Notes: generated by a model from the letters alone, not told the origin. DNA of 64,000 nt from Paenirhizobium cremeum (GCF_022884085.1 NZ_JAGGCS010000012.1:103866-167865); one strand, 5' to 3'. Positions 26,768-38,914 are shown, numbered from the stretch's first letter. Numbers and translations: made by a program.

Positions 26768-27132
26768 CTGCCGAGAACCTTCTTAGCGACTTTCACAAGA
26801 TTTTCAGGATCGAAAGGCTTGGTCAGCCAGCCGGTCGCGCCCGCCGCCTTTGCCTGCTGCTTGATGTCTCCGTCCGATTCGGTCGTCAGGAAGATGATCG
26901 GAATACCGGTGTTCGCGGGAACCTTGCGCAGTTCCCGGATCATGGTCAGCCCGTCCATGTTCGGCATGTTGAGATCGGTGATGATGAGGTCGAACTGACC
27001 ACCATTCACCTTGGCAAGGCCATCGGTGCCGTCGACGGCTTCCGTCACCTGATAGCCGGCATTGGTCAGTGCGATACGGGTGGTAAGGCGAACGCTGGCG
27101 GAATCATCCACCGTAAGAATCTTGGCGCTCAT
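26764..27132 (-). CDS. cheY: Single-domain response regulator CheY-like
   Basis: 122 residues, receiver domain only. The acidic pair D9/D10, phospho-acceptor D53 in ITDLNMPNMDG, T83/T84 and K105 in WLTKPFDPENL are all present. Encoded immediately before cheA with a 4-base overlap, so it is the probable output or phosphate sink of this kinase. Nothing in the sequence distinguishes a motor-binding CheY from a sink or a non-flagellar output. Confidence 0.94.
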   Translation of the reverse strand: MSAKILTVDDSASVRLTTRIALTNAGYQVTEAVDGTDGLAKVNGGQFDLIITDLNMPNMDGLTMIRELRKVPANTGIPIIFLTTESDGDIKQQAKAAGATGWLTKPFDPENLVKVAKKVLGR

Positions 27133-27449
27133 CGAAGGTCTCCTCCATTGAGCCAGAAATCGGATGTTGCGGATTTGGAAGCGTCGACCAGGCCGACACG
27201 TTGAAGCACGTCGAGAAGTCTGCCGCTCGCGGGGTGATTGAGTGTCAGGGACTTGCCGCGGCCGGTGGCATAGCGCCGAGCCGATTCAATCAACTGGACG
27301 AAACTGGCGTCGAAATCGGCGTCACCGGCTATATCCAGAGAGATGCTTTCATTCTCTCCGATAAAATCGAGCAATTCCTTGTGAAGAACCGTCGCGTTTC
27401 GGATGGTACAAGGACCATCCAACTTTAGTATTGCCACACCGGTCGACAT
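27129..27449 (-). CDS. STAS-domain protein at the head of the che operon
   Basis: 106 residues resembling SpoIIAA-like STAS domains: strand/helix pattern VAILKLDGPCTIRNATVLHKELL, then SISLDIAGDADFDASFVQLIESA and a C-terminal helix RLLDVLQRVGL. In SpoIIAA the phospho-serine sits in DSSG; here the corresponding stretch is DFDASF, so a serine at the usual place is not obvious but is one residue displaced. STAS proteins heading che operons occur in several alphaproteobacteria. The role is unknown; it may link the array to a partner-switching system. Confidence 0.82.
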   Translation of the reverse strand: MSTGVAILKLDGPCTIRNATVLHKELLDFIGENESISLDIAGDADFDASFVQLIESARRYATGRGKSLTLNHPASGRLLDVLQRVGLVDASKSATSDFWLNGGDLR

Positions 27450-27764
27450 TGTTCCCCCGAACCTGTCAGCAGTTCTACTGCGTCGAAAAAAAAGCTCTCA
27501 TCGGACGGTTAATGTGTCGTAAACAGGTTACGACGACTTTTAACTCCCCGATATTCGCTAGAATTTTACCAAAATCGAAAAGTCCAACTTTACCAATGGC
27601 TGGAATTCTATCCGCGCGTTGTGGATGGCTTAAGCTTCTTCATGCAGCATGGCCGCAAATGTCAAAAAACGACTACTCTAGCGAATAGCCAAATTCGACT
27701 TTCAAAAAAGCGCAAGATTTCCAAATGCGCCAAGAAGACCTGAAACGGGCGGGGATTAGACAGC
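27450..27764. promoter_or_regulatory. Divergent promoter region between the che operon and the soluble receptor-like gene
   Basis: 315 AT-richer bases with no plausible gene. It holds two copies of TCTAGCGAATA, each oriented toward one of the divergent units (minus-strand copy at 27552-27562, plus-strand copy at 27677-27687). On the minus strand TTGGAC-N17-ATTCTA (27587-27559) is a possible sigma-70 promoter for the che operon, and it overlaps the first copy. No equally good hexamers are seen for the plus gene. Confidence 0.45.
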
Positions 27765-29510
27765 ATGCAGCACGCCAGACTTAGCCATGATCTCACGACA
27801 TCCGGGAACGGCGTGATTTCCGCCGATCTCGAACAGGCGCGCACGGCCATCGAGAAACGTTTTCTCGAAGGCGGCACCATCCTGCTCTCGGTCCTGGAAT
27901 CCATCGACAAGCTGGCGGCGACGCTGGATGCCGTGACAGGCGCGCTTGACGGCGACAACGCTGAAGCGACGGGCCGCGAACTCAAGGCGACCATGACGGA
28001 GCTTTCGGCGCTGCCAGAGCGGGAAAGCCGGCGGCAGTCGGCGCTCGCCACCATTTCCTCGATCGAAAAAGGGTTGCGCGACAAGGTCGTGACGATGCGC
28101 GAAACGTTGCGCTACCTGCGTACCTTCGCGATTACCGCCAAGATCACCGGCGCCGGTATCGCGGATTTTGCCGGCTTTGCAGAGGAAATCATCGAGCGCA
28201 TCCAGTATGGCGCAAGCCAGGTCGACAAGTTTGCCGAAACGCTCGACCAACTCGGCAAGCGTCTCGACCCGGCGGCGGCCCGCGGTCGGGAAATCCTGCA
28301 TCAGTTCGAGACCGTGGTTCCCGGCATCGTCAAGGATCTTGCCGAAAGCAGCGAGCTCCTGACCGAGCAGCATCGCACGCTTGGCGCCACCGCCCAGCGG
28401 GTGCGCAAGCTTGCCGGCGGCGTTCAAACGAAGCTTGCGACGGTGCTTTCCGCTATGCAGATTGGCGACATTTCCCGCCAGCGCATCGAGCATTGCCAAT
28501 CGGCCTTCGCTATCCTTGACGACTATCTCGAAACGGGCGAAGGGCGCTCGCTTTCGCAAGATCAAAAGAACCGGCTTTCGATCGCCATCACCTGTCTGGT
28601 CGCCCGTCAGCTCGAACAGACGAGTGCAGATTTCGACCGCGACACGACAAAGATCGTCAACACGATGGGAAGCTTCCGCGGCGATATCGGCGAGATGCTG
28701 TCGCTGCGCGACCTGATGGCCGGCAATGGCGAAAGCGGCAACAGCCGCGCAATCCGGCAGCTGGAACAGAATGTTGCGGCAGCCCGAAAGATCGTGACGA
28801 CCGTGGAGGCGGCCTCGCTCGAAGCCACCGATCTCAGCCGCAGCACCGCCGAACTGGTCGGCGAACTGGTTTCCGGTATCGAGATCGTCCGCGTGGTCCG
28901 CACCGACATCCAGTATATGGCGCTGAACACCAATCTGCGCTGCAGCCGCATCGGCGAGGAAGGCCGCGCGATCAATGTCGTGACGGCCGAGCTGCGCAAT
29001 TTCGCCGGCCAGATGGACGAGACGGCGGAAACCATCCTGACGGCGCTGCATGCGCTTCAGGAGGCTGCTGCAGACATGGCGGAGGGAACGGACGGCCTGG
29101 ACGGCGACGTCAACCTCGGACAACGCCTGCAGTCCGCGGCCTGCCGCATCCATGACGCGGGCGACAGCATGGAAAAGGATCTTGCCCGTCTTGGCGAGGA
29201 TGGCCGCGACGCCGCCGAGCGCATGGAAAAGGCGATGGTCCAGCTCGATTACAAGGCGGAACTCGGCGACATTCTCGCACGTTGCTCCGACGAAGTGGCC
29301 GGGGCTGCCCCGGGTGTCCCGCCGGCTCTCTCGGATCTCAGCCATGCAATCGAGGCAATCGGCAGCCAGATCTATCGCAGCTATACCATGGCGGCCGAAC
29401 GCGAGATTCACGCGGCCGTTCTTCCGCTACCGGCAGCCACCGCCGCGCCGGTTGCCGCCGCCTCGGCAGCGGATGATGACGAAGATCTCTTCGAGTCAGC
29501 TCTGTTCTAA
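27765..29510 (+). CDS. Soluble receptor-like coiled-coil protein next to the che operon
   Basis: 581 residues, almost entirely helical/coiled-coil, with no membrane segment, HAMP or recognisable sensor domain. Residues 383-413 (QYMALNTNLRCSRIGEEGRA, then INVVTAELRNFA) align with the chemoreceptor hairpin tip (LLALNAAVEAARAGE), but the key tip glutamate is Arg392 and neighbouring Ala residues are Cys/Ser. It therefore looks like a highly diverged cytoplasmic receptor. The C-terminus is Ala/Pro-rich and ends acidic (DDDEDLFESALF). Divergent from the che operon and sharing an upstream motif with it; followed by a terminator. Likely a partner or decoy of the CheA/CheW array, by inference. Confidence 0.7.
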   Translation: MQHARLSHDLTTSGNGVISADLEQARTAIEKRFLEGGTILLSVLESIDKLAATLDAVTGALDGDNAEATGRELKATMTELSALPERESRRQSALATISSIEKGLRDKVVTMRETLRYLRTFAITAKITGAGIADFAGFAEEIIERIQYGASQVDKFAETLDQLGKRLDPAAARGREILHQFETVVPGIVKDLAESSELLTEQHRTLGATAQRVRKLAGGVQTKLATVLSAMQIGDISRQRIEHCQSAFAILDDYLETGEGRSLSQDQKNRLSIAITCLVARQLEQTSADFDRDTTKIVNTMGSFRGDIGEMLSLRDLMAGNGESGNSRAIRQLEQNVAAARKIVTTVEAASLEATDLSRSTAELVGELVSGIEIVRVVRTDIQYMALNTNLRCSRIGEEGRAINVVTAELRNFAGQMDETAETILTALHALQEAAADMAEGTDGLDGDVNLGQRLQSAACRIHDAGDSMEKDLARLGEDGRDAAERMEKAMVQLDYKAELGDILARCSDEVAGAAPGVPPALSDLSHAIEAIGSQIYRSYTMAAEREIHAAVLPLPAATAAPVAAASAADDDEDLFESALF

Positions 29511-29540
29511 GGCAACCACAAATAGATGAACCCATCGATG

Positions 29541-29580
29541 GGGCCTGTATTGCAGGATGCAGGCCCCGCCTTCGTTTTAT
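29541..29580 (+). terminator. Probable terminator after the receptor-like gene
   Basis: Stem GGGGCCTG (29541-29548)/CAGGCCCC (29561-29568) with a 12-base loop, followed by GCCTTCGTTTT. It lies 31 bases after the stop codon. Confidence 0.75.
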
Positions 29581-29710
29581 GACCTGGTGAGGCCTGCTCA
29601 GAGGCAACTCGGATAAAGCAGGATGCGCCGTGCGAATGCCTCGCGCCAAGACGTGCTCTGCCGAAGAACCGCACTGGCGGGATGGATGTCGCCACCCTAT
29701 TTGAAGCTGG

Positions 29711-30724
29711 ATGATAAAGCCGGAAGCCCTGCTCCATCCGACGCCGGAAGGCCTCTATTGCCCGCTAGGCGATTTTCACGTCGATCCGGTCCGTCCGGTC
29801 TCGCGGGCATTGATTACGCATGCTCACTCCGACCATGCCAGGCCCGGCCACGGAAAAGTGCTCGCTACCCGCCAGACGCTCGACATCATGCGCATTCGCC
29901 TCGGGCCGGATTTCTGTGACAGCGAACAGGCGATTGCATTGGGACGCCCCCTCGACCTGAACGGGGTCGCCGTCAGCTTTCATCCCGCAGGCCATGTGCT
30001 GGGATCAGCCCAGATCGCAATCGAGAGGCAAGGAACGCGGATCGTCGTCTCGGGCGATTACAAGCGCGGCATCGATCCCACCTGCGCACCGTTCGAGCCT
30101 GTCGCCTGCGACGTCTTCATTACGGAGGCGACCTTCGCACTTCCGGTCTTTCATCATCCCGATCCTGACAGGGAGATCGGCAAGCTCATCACTTCCCTGT
30201 CCCAATTTCCGGATCGCAGCCATCTGGTTGGCGCCTATGCGCTGGGCAAGGCGCAGCGAGTAATCTCGCTCATTCGTCGCGCGGGATATGACGAACCGAT
30301 CTATATCCATGGCGCGCTCTCCCGGCTTTGCGAATATTATGCAGACGAAGGCATTCCGCTTGGCGAACTCAGGCCAGCGACCGACGATACGGTGGCCGCG
30401 GACGGGTTTCGCGGCAAGGTCGTCATCGGTCCGCCATCCGCCTTCAACGACCGGTGGGCGCGACGCTTCAACGATCCGTTGTCGATCTTCGCATCCGGCT
30501 GGATGATGATCCGCCAGCGCGCCAAGCAGCTTGGCGTCGAGCTTCCGCTCGTCATCTCGGATCACTGCGACTGGCCGGAACTCACCACCACGATTCGGGA
30601 AATTGCGCCTCAGCAAGTCTGGGTAACGCACGGGCGCGAGGAGGCGCTGGTGCGCTGGTGCGAGCTGAGCGGCATCGCGGCCCGGCCGCTGCATCTTGTC
30701 GGCTATGAGGACGAGGGAGACTGA
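29711..30724 (+). CDS. DNA ligase-associated exonuclease (metallo-beta-lactamase fold)
   Basis: 337 residues. The metal-binding motif THAHSDHARPGH gives H37, H39, D41 and H42; later HPAGHVLGSAQI, VSGDY and a C-terminal ISDHCDWPE/VTHG complete the beta-CASP/SNM1-like pattern. It matches the TIGR04122-type putative exonuclease that accompanies a bacterial ATP-dependent ligase. It is presumed to trim DNA ends in a repair pathway. The stop codon lies 7 bases before the ligase ATG, so the pair is an operon. Confidence 0.88.
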   Translation: MIKPEALLHPTPEGLYCPLGDFHVDPVRPVSRALITHAHSDHARPGHGKVLATRQTLDIMRIRLGPDFCDSEQAIALGRPLDLNGVAVSFHPAGHVLGSAQIAIERQGTRIVVSGDYKRGIDPTCAPFEPVACDVFITEATFALPVFHHPDPDREIGKLITSLSQFPDRSHLVGAYALGKAQRVISLIRRAGYDEPIYIHGALSRLCEYYADEGIPLGELRPATDDTVAADGFRGKVVIGPPSAFNDRWARRFNDPLSIFASGWMMIRQRAKQLGVELPLVISDHCDWPELTTTIREIAPQQVWVTHGREEALVRWCELSGIAARPLHLVGYEDEGD

Positions 30725-30731
30725 CGGCGTC

Positions 30732-32357
30732 ATGAAAGCCTTCTCCGACCTGCTCGACCGCCTCGTGCTGACGCCCGCGCGCAACGGCAAGCTGACGCTG
30801 CTCACCGACTATTTCCGCGATACCCCCGATCCCGACAGGGGTTACGGGCTCGCCGTTCTCGCCGGTACGCTCGACCTTGCCAATGTGAAGCCGGCTCTCC
30901 TGCGCGAGCTGGTACTGGAGCGGATGGATGAGGAGCTATTCCGCTATTCCTACGATTACGTCGGGGACCTCGCCGAAACCATCTCGCTGGTATGGGACGG
31001 CGACCGGGTCACCCAGCGTTCGCTCACAAGCCAGCCACGGCTTTCCGAGGTGATCCATGCCCTGCAGACCGCCAGCCGCAGCGACACGCGCAGTGTCGTC
31101 CGGGGGCTGCTCGACGCACTCGACACATCCGGCCGTTTCGCCTTTCTGAAGCTGGTGACCGGTGGCTTAAGGATCGGGGTATCGGCCCGCCTTGCCAAGC
31201 AGGCGCTTGCGCAATTCGGCCGGAAGGAGGTGAGCGAGATCGAAACGCTCTGGCACGGGCTCGAGCCGCCCTACGAAAACCTGTTCGCCTGGCTGGAAGA
31301 TCGCGGCGACAAGCCGGTTCTTGCAACGCCGGCGATCTTTCACTCGGTCATGCTCTCCAATCCCGTTGGCGACCGCGATCTGGAAGGACTGGACCCCAAG
31401 GACTTTGCCGCCGAGTGGAAATGGGATGGCATCCGTGTGCAGCTTTCTCATTTCGGCGGAAGGCGAAAGCTCTACTCCCGCTCGGGCGACGACATCTCCG
31501 CCGCCTTTCCGGATGTGCTGGACGCCGCCGAGTTCGAGGGCGTGATCGACGGCGAACTGTTGATCGGCGGAACGCTCCGCTCGAACGAGCCAACCCGGAC
31601 ATTTTCCGACCTTCAGCAGCGGCTGAACCGCAAGACCGTTTCCAGCAAGATGATCCGCGACTACCCGGCCTTCATCCGGGCCTATGACATGCTCTTCGAT
31701 CGCGATACCGACATTCGCGCCGAGACATTTCTCATCCGCCGGGAACGGCTCGTCCGCACAATCGAGAATGTCGCGCTGACACGTTTCGACCTTTCTCCGC
31801 TGGTGCCGTTTTCCTCATGGGAAGAGCTCGACCGTTTGCGTGGCGATCCACCCGATCCTGTGATCGAGGGCGTGATGATAAAGCGGTTGGACAGCAGCTA
31901 TCAGGCCGGGCGCATAAAGGGGCCGTGGTTCAAATGGAAGCGCGACCCGATGAATGTCGACGCCGTGCTGATGTATGCGCAGCGCGGCCACGGCAAACGT
32001 TCGAGCTATTATTCCGATTTCACTTTCGGGGTCTGGACCGCCGATCCGGAGCAGGGCGACGTACTCGTTCCCGTCGGAAAGGCCTATTTCGGCTTTACCG
32101 ATGCGGAACTCGAACTTCTCGACCGCTATGTGCGCAACAATACCATCGATCGGTTCGGCCCGGTTCGAGCGCTGAGAGCCGACCACGATCACGGCTTCGT
32201 CGTGGAAGTGGCCTTCGAAGGCATCGCACGGTCCGGCCGGCACAAATCCGGAGTGGCGATGCGGTTTCCCCGCATCGCACGGCTGCGGCAGGACAAGCTG
32301 CCGCGGGAGGCCGACCGGCTGGAAACGCTGGTCGGCATGATCGACAGGGCAAGCTGA
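30732..32357 (+). CDS. ATP-dependent DNA ligase (ligase-associated operon type)
   Basis: 541 residues from the ATG at 30732. The N-terminal helical DNA-binding domain (about 1-200) is followed by the nucleotidyltransferase core with the adenylated lysine in EWKWDGIRVQ (K230), a DGELLIGG motif and VIEGVMIKRLDSSY, then an OB domain with WFKWKRDP. The size and companion exonuclease fit the TIGR04120-type ligase thought to act in DNA repair, distinct from the NAD-dependent LigA. Ends 3 bases before the convergent glpK stop. Confidence 0.9.
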   Translation: MKAFSDLLDRLVLTPARNGKLTLLTDYFRDTPDPDRGYGLAVLAGTLDLANVKPALLRELVLERMDEELFRYSYDYVGDLAETISLVWDGDRVTQRSLTSQPRLSEVIHALQTASRSDTRSVVRGLLDALDTSGRFAFLKLVTGGLRIGVSARLAKQALAQFGRKEVSEIETLWHGLEPPYENLFAWLEDRGDKPVLATPAIFHSVMLSNPVGDRDLEGLDPKDFAAEWKWDGIRVQLSHFGGRRKLYSRSGDDISAAFPDVLDAAEFEGVIDGELLIGGTLRSNEPTRTFSDLQQRLNRKTVSSKMIRDYPAFIRAYDMLFDRDTDIRAETFLIRRERLVRTIENVALTRFDLSPLVPFSSWEELDRLRGDPPDPVIEGVMIKRLDSSYQAGRIKGPWFKWKRDPMNVDAVLMYAQRGHGKRSSYYSDFTFGVWTADPEQGDVLVPVGKAYFGFTDAELELLDRYVRNNTIDRFGPVRALRADHDHGFVVEVAFEGIARSGRHKSGVAMRFPRIARLRQDKLPREADRLETLVGMIDRAS

Positions 32358-32360
32358 GCG

Positions 32361-33857
32361 TCAACGCCGCTTGGTCAGGCAGCGCGACACGCTGTCGTGC
32401 CAACCGGCAATAGCCGCAATACGCTCGGCCTGCGGCATGGCAGGCTCGAAACGATGATCGCGACGCCAGCGTTCGGCAAAGCCCTTGCGATCCGGCCAGA
32501 TGCCAGCGCGGGAGCCCGCGAGCCATGCGGCGCCGAGGACCGTCGTTTCAAGGATCACCGGCCGGTCGACCGGGCTTGCCAGAATGTCAGCGAGCCGCTG
32601 CATGGTCCAGTCGGAGGCAACCATGCCGCCATCGACGCGCAGCACGGTCTTGTCGGCTGCACCGTTCCAGTCCTTCTTCATCGCCTCCAGCAGGTCGTGG
32701 GTCTGGTAAGCGACGCTTTCCAGGGCTGCGCGGGCGAATTCCTCCGGCCCGGTGCTGCGCGTCAGGCCGAAAATCGCGCCGCGCGCATCCGCATCCCAAT
32801 AAGGAGCTCCAAGACCGGTGAAAGCAGGCACGAGATAAACGCGCTGGTTAGGGTCCGCCTTCATGGCCAGCGCGCCCACCTCGGATGAAACGCCGATGAA
32901 ACCGAGTTCGTCACGCAACCACTGCACCGCCGCGCCGGCGATAAAGATAGAGCCCTCCAGCGCATAGGTCGTCACCCCGTCCAGCCGGTAGGCGATGGTC
33001 GTCAGCAGGCGGTTCGACGAGGCGACCCGGTCGGTGCCGGTGTTGAGCAGGGCAAAGCAGCCGGTGCCATAAGTGGATTTCATCATGCCGGGCTCGAAGC
33101 AGGCGTTGCCGATCACGGCGGCCTGCTGGTCGCCCGCGACACCCAGAATGGGGATGGCGACGCCGAAGACCGCCGGATCGGTCACGCCGAAATCGGCGGC
33201 GCAATCCTTGACTTCCGGGAGCATGGCGGCGGGAACATCGAGAATCGACAGAAGTTCGTCGTCCCAGCGGTTCTCGCCGATATTGTAAAGAAGCGTGCGG
33301 GACGCGTTCGTGGCGTCGGTAACATGCACCTTGCCGCCCGTCAGCTTGTAGATGAGCCAGCTATCCACTGTGCCGAAGCAAACCTCGCCGGCCTCGGCGC
33401 GGGCGCGCAATCCTTCGACATTGGTCAAGAGCCAGGAAAGCTTTGTGCCGGAAAAATAGGGATCAAGCAGCAGGCCGGTCTTTGCGGTGAACTTCGGTTC
33501 GAGGCCTTTTTCCTTCAGCTCCTCGCAGAAACGGGCCGTGCGGCGATCCTGCCAGACGATCGCGCGGTGCAGCGGCTCGCCGGTCTTGCGGTCCCACACG
33601 ACCGTGGTCTCGCGCTGGTTGGTGATGCCGATCGCTGTGATGTCGGCGGCGGATACGCTTGCCTTGGTAAGTGCGGTTCGAACGGTTGCGAGAACGCTTC
33701 TCCAGATTTCCTCTGCATCGTGTTCCACCCAGCCGGAAGACGGGAAATGCTGCGTGAATTCCTGCTGGCCAACGCCCGCAATCGTCATGTCTCCATCGAA
33801 GACAACGGCGCGGCTGGATGTGGTTCCCTGATCGATGGCGAGGATGTAACCACCCAT
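32361..33857 (-). CDS. glpK: Glycerol kinase
   Basis: 498 residues from the ATG at 33857 (MGGYILAIDQGTTSSRAVVF). FGGY-family kinase: phosphate-1 motif DQGTTSSR near residue 9, QRETTVVW and AIVWQDRRT substrate motifs, GVAGDQQAAVIG, STYGTGCF, and C-terminal VDGGMVASDW. It makes glycerol-3-phosphate from glycerol and ATP after import by the upstream ABC system. Last gene of the glp operon, 187 bases after glpV with a strong hairpin in between. Confidence 0.97.
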   Translation of the reverse strand: MGGYILAIDQGTTSSRAVVFDGDMTIAGVGQQEFTQHFPSSGWVEHDAEEIWRSVLATVRTALTKASVSAADITAIGITNQRETTVVWDRKTGEPLHRAIVWQDRRTARFCEELKEKGLEPKFTAKTGLLLDPYFSGTKLSWLLTNVEGLRARAEAGEVCFGTVDSWLIYKLTGGKVHVTDATNASRTLLYNIGENRWDDELLSILDVPAAMLPEVKDCAADFGVTDPAVFGVAIPILGVAGDQQAAVIGNACFEPGMMKSTYGTGCFALLNTGTDRVASSNRLLTTIAYRLDGVTTYALEGSIFIAGAAVQWLRDELGFIGVSSEVGALAMKADPNQRVYLVPAFTGLGAPYWDADARGAIFGLTRSTGPEEFARAALESVAYQTHDLLEAMKKDWNGAADKTVLRVDGGMVASDWTMQRLADILASPVDRPVILETTVLGAAWLAGSRAGIWPDRKGFAERWRRDHRFEPAMPQAERIAAIAGWHDSVSRCLTKRR

Positions 33858-33992
33858 GGACTGTCTCGCTCCCTTTCGCATGGCAGGTGAAAACAGGATG
33901 CCTGCCCTGCCTCTACTCTTTGTCCCGCGCCGTCAAGGACGCAAGATCCCTCCATATTTTCGGGAAACCGTCGTCATTCCCGAAACACAGGT

Positions 33993-34021
33993 GACCGGGG
34001 CGCTTGGTCCGCGCCCCGGTC
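33993..34021 (-). terminator. Intercistronic hairpin between glpV and glpK
   Basis: Stem GACCGGGGCGC/GCGCCCCGGTC (11 bp) with a 7-base loop starts 23 bases after the glpV stop. No U-run follows on the minus strand, so it probably acts as an mRNA stabiliser or partial attenuator and not as a full terminator. Confidence 0.6.
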
Positions 34022-34044
34022 CTTCTCCCGATTTCTACCAGGAT

Positions 34045-35766
<1,722 letters not shown>

Positions 35767-35844
35767 GATTGTCCTCCCAAGGGTTTGCGATTGCAGTTTC
35801 TTTCGTCGTGGATGCCGGTCCTCCCGCCATCCGTCCTTTCTGCC

Positions 35845-36126
35845 TCACACGAAGCGGAATACGCCAACGGCGTAGACCACTGACAAGGCGAGAGCCCACC
35901 AGAGGTTGGGACCGCCAAGTCCCAGCCAGGCAAGATGAATGAATGCCGAACCGAGCAGCGAAACGAAAAGCCGGTCGCCGCGGGTCGTTTCGAAGCGCAG
36001 GATGCCGATGCGCGGATTGCCGCCCGGCGCGAAATATTCCCACACCGCCATCAGCGCAATCAGGGCAAAGATGCCGCCGAAGAACAGCGCTGTCGGCAAC
36101 GTCCAGGCCATCCAGGAAAAGTTCAT
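35845..36126 (-). CDS. glpU: Small membrane protein GlpU (DUF2160-like)
   Basis: 93 residues with about three hydrophobic helices (around 10-30, 53-70, 75-92) and the segment ALMAVWEYFAPGG. It is a constant member of rhizobial glycerol transporter operons, between glpQ and glpV. Its contribution to transport is not established; it could be an accessory subunit of the permease. 15 bases after glpQ. Confidence 0.8.
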   Translation of the reverse strand: MNFSWMAWTLPTALFFGGIFALIALMAVWEYFAPGGNPRIGILRFETTRGDRLFVSLLGSAFIHLAWLGLGGPNLWWALALSVVYAVGVFRFV

Positions 36127-36141
36127 CAGAGCCTCCCTTAC

Positions 36142-36957
<816 letters not shown>

Positions 36958-36970
36958 CGTCCTGCCTCCC

Positions 36971-37840
<870 letters not shown>

Positions 37841-37843
37841 GGG

Positions 37844-38914
37844 TCAGCCCTCCATGCCCACGCGCCAGGAATCGGCGTAGATACCAATCGCCTTCGGGTC
37901 GAAAGTGATGCGCGCCTCCGCCGGCACCTCGTCATCCTCGGCAAGGACGATCGACAACGGCTGGCCGCAGAATGTGGCGCGAACGATCTTCTGGCGGCCG
38001 ATGTCCTCGACCTTGCTGACCTGAACCGGCATGCCTTCGCGTCCGAGACGGACGAATTCAGGCCGGATACCGAGCTCTACCTTGCCGGCGGCGCCGAGCT
38101 TGGGCGAGCCGGCTAGCGGAATGGATTGATCGCCAATACGGGCAGAAGAGCCCTCTACGGCGACCGGCATGACGTTCATGCCCGGAGAGCCGATGAAATA
38201 GCCGACGAATGTGTGGCTCGGCTTTTCGAAGAGTTCGGCCGGCGTGCCGATCTGCACGATCTGCCCGTCATACATCACCACCACCTTGTCGGCGAAGGTG
38301 AGCGCCTCGGTCTGGTCATGCGTGACATAGACCATGGTGAAACCGGACTGGCGGTGCAGCCGCTTCAGTTGCGACCGCAGTACCCATTTCATATGCGGGT
38401 CGATCACCGTCAGCGGTTCGTCGAAGAGGATCGCATTGACATCTGCCCGCACGAGGCCGCGGCCCAGGGAAATCTTCTGCTTCTGGTCGGCGGTCAGGCC
38501 TTGCGCCCGGCGCTTCGCCATGCCGCCGAGGTCGATCATTTCGAGGATCTCCGCAACACGATGCTGAACCTCGGCTTCCGGCACATGCCGGTTGCGCAAG
38601 GGAAAGGCGAGATTGTCGAACACCGTCATCGTGTCGTAGACGACCGGGAACTGGAAAACCTGCGCAATGTTGCGCTGCTCGGTCGAGAGCCTGGTAACAT
38701 CGACCCCATCGAATTCGATATGTCCTTCAGAAGGATAAAGCAGCCCGGAAATGATGTTGAGCAAAGTGGTCTTGCCGCAGCCGGAGGGACCAAGCAGCGC
38801 ATAGGCGCCGCCATCGGCCCATTCGTGATGCACTTCCTTAAGTGCGTAGTCGCCGGCAGCCTGCGCCTTGGCGCTGTAAGCGTGACGGATGTGCTGGAGA
38901 TTGATGCGTGCCAT
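37844..38914 (-). CDS. glpT: Glycerol ABC transporter ATP-binding protein GlpT
   Basis: 356 residues from the ATG at 38914 with GAGGAGG upstream. Walker A GPSGCGKT (42-49), Walker B ILFDEP (162-167) and H-loop YVTHDQ (His199) are canonical. The ABC signature region reads LTADQKQKISL (from 140) where LSGGQ is expected. A C-terminal TOBE/MalK-like regulatory domain is present. It pairs with GlpS; the two together look like one consensus and one degenerate ATP site. Confidence 0.93.
   Translation of the reverse strand: MARINLQHIRHAYSAKAQAAGDYALKEVHHEWADGGAYALLGPSGCGKTTLLNIISGLLYPSEGHIEFDGVDVTRLSTEQRNIAQVFQFPVVYDTMTVFDNLAFPLRNRHVPEAEVQHRVAEILEMIDLGGMAKRRAQGLTADQKQKISLGRGLVRADVNAILFDEPLTVIDPHMKWVLRSQLKRLHRQSGFTMVYVTHDQTEALTFADKVVVMYDGQIVQIGTPAELFEKPSHTFVGYFIGSPGMNVMPVAVEGSSARIGDQSIPLAGSPKLGAAGKVELGIRPEFVRLGREGMPVQVSKVEDIGRQKIVRATFCGQPLSIVLAEDDEVPAEARITFDPKAIGIYADSWRVGMEG

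Noticed and set aside
27756..29411. 551-codon minus-strand frame opposite the receptor-like gene
   Set aside because: The plus strand carries the receptor-tip motif, a good start and a terminator; the minus frame lacks all three.
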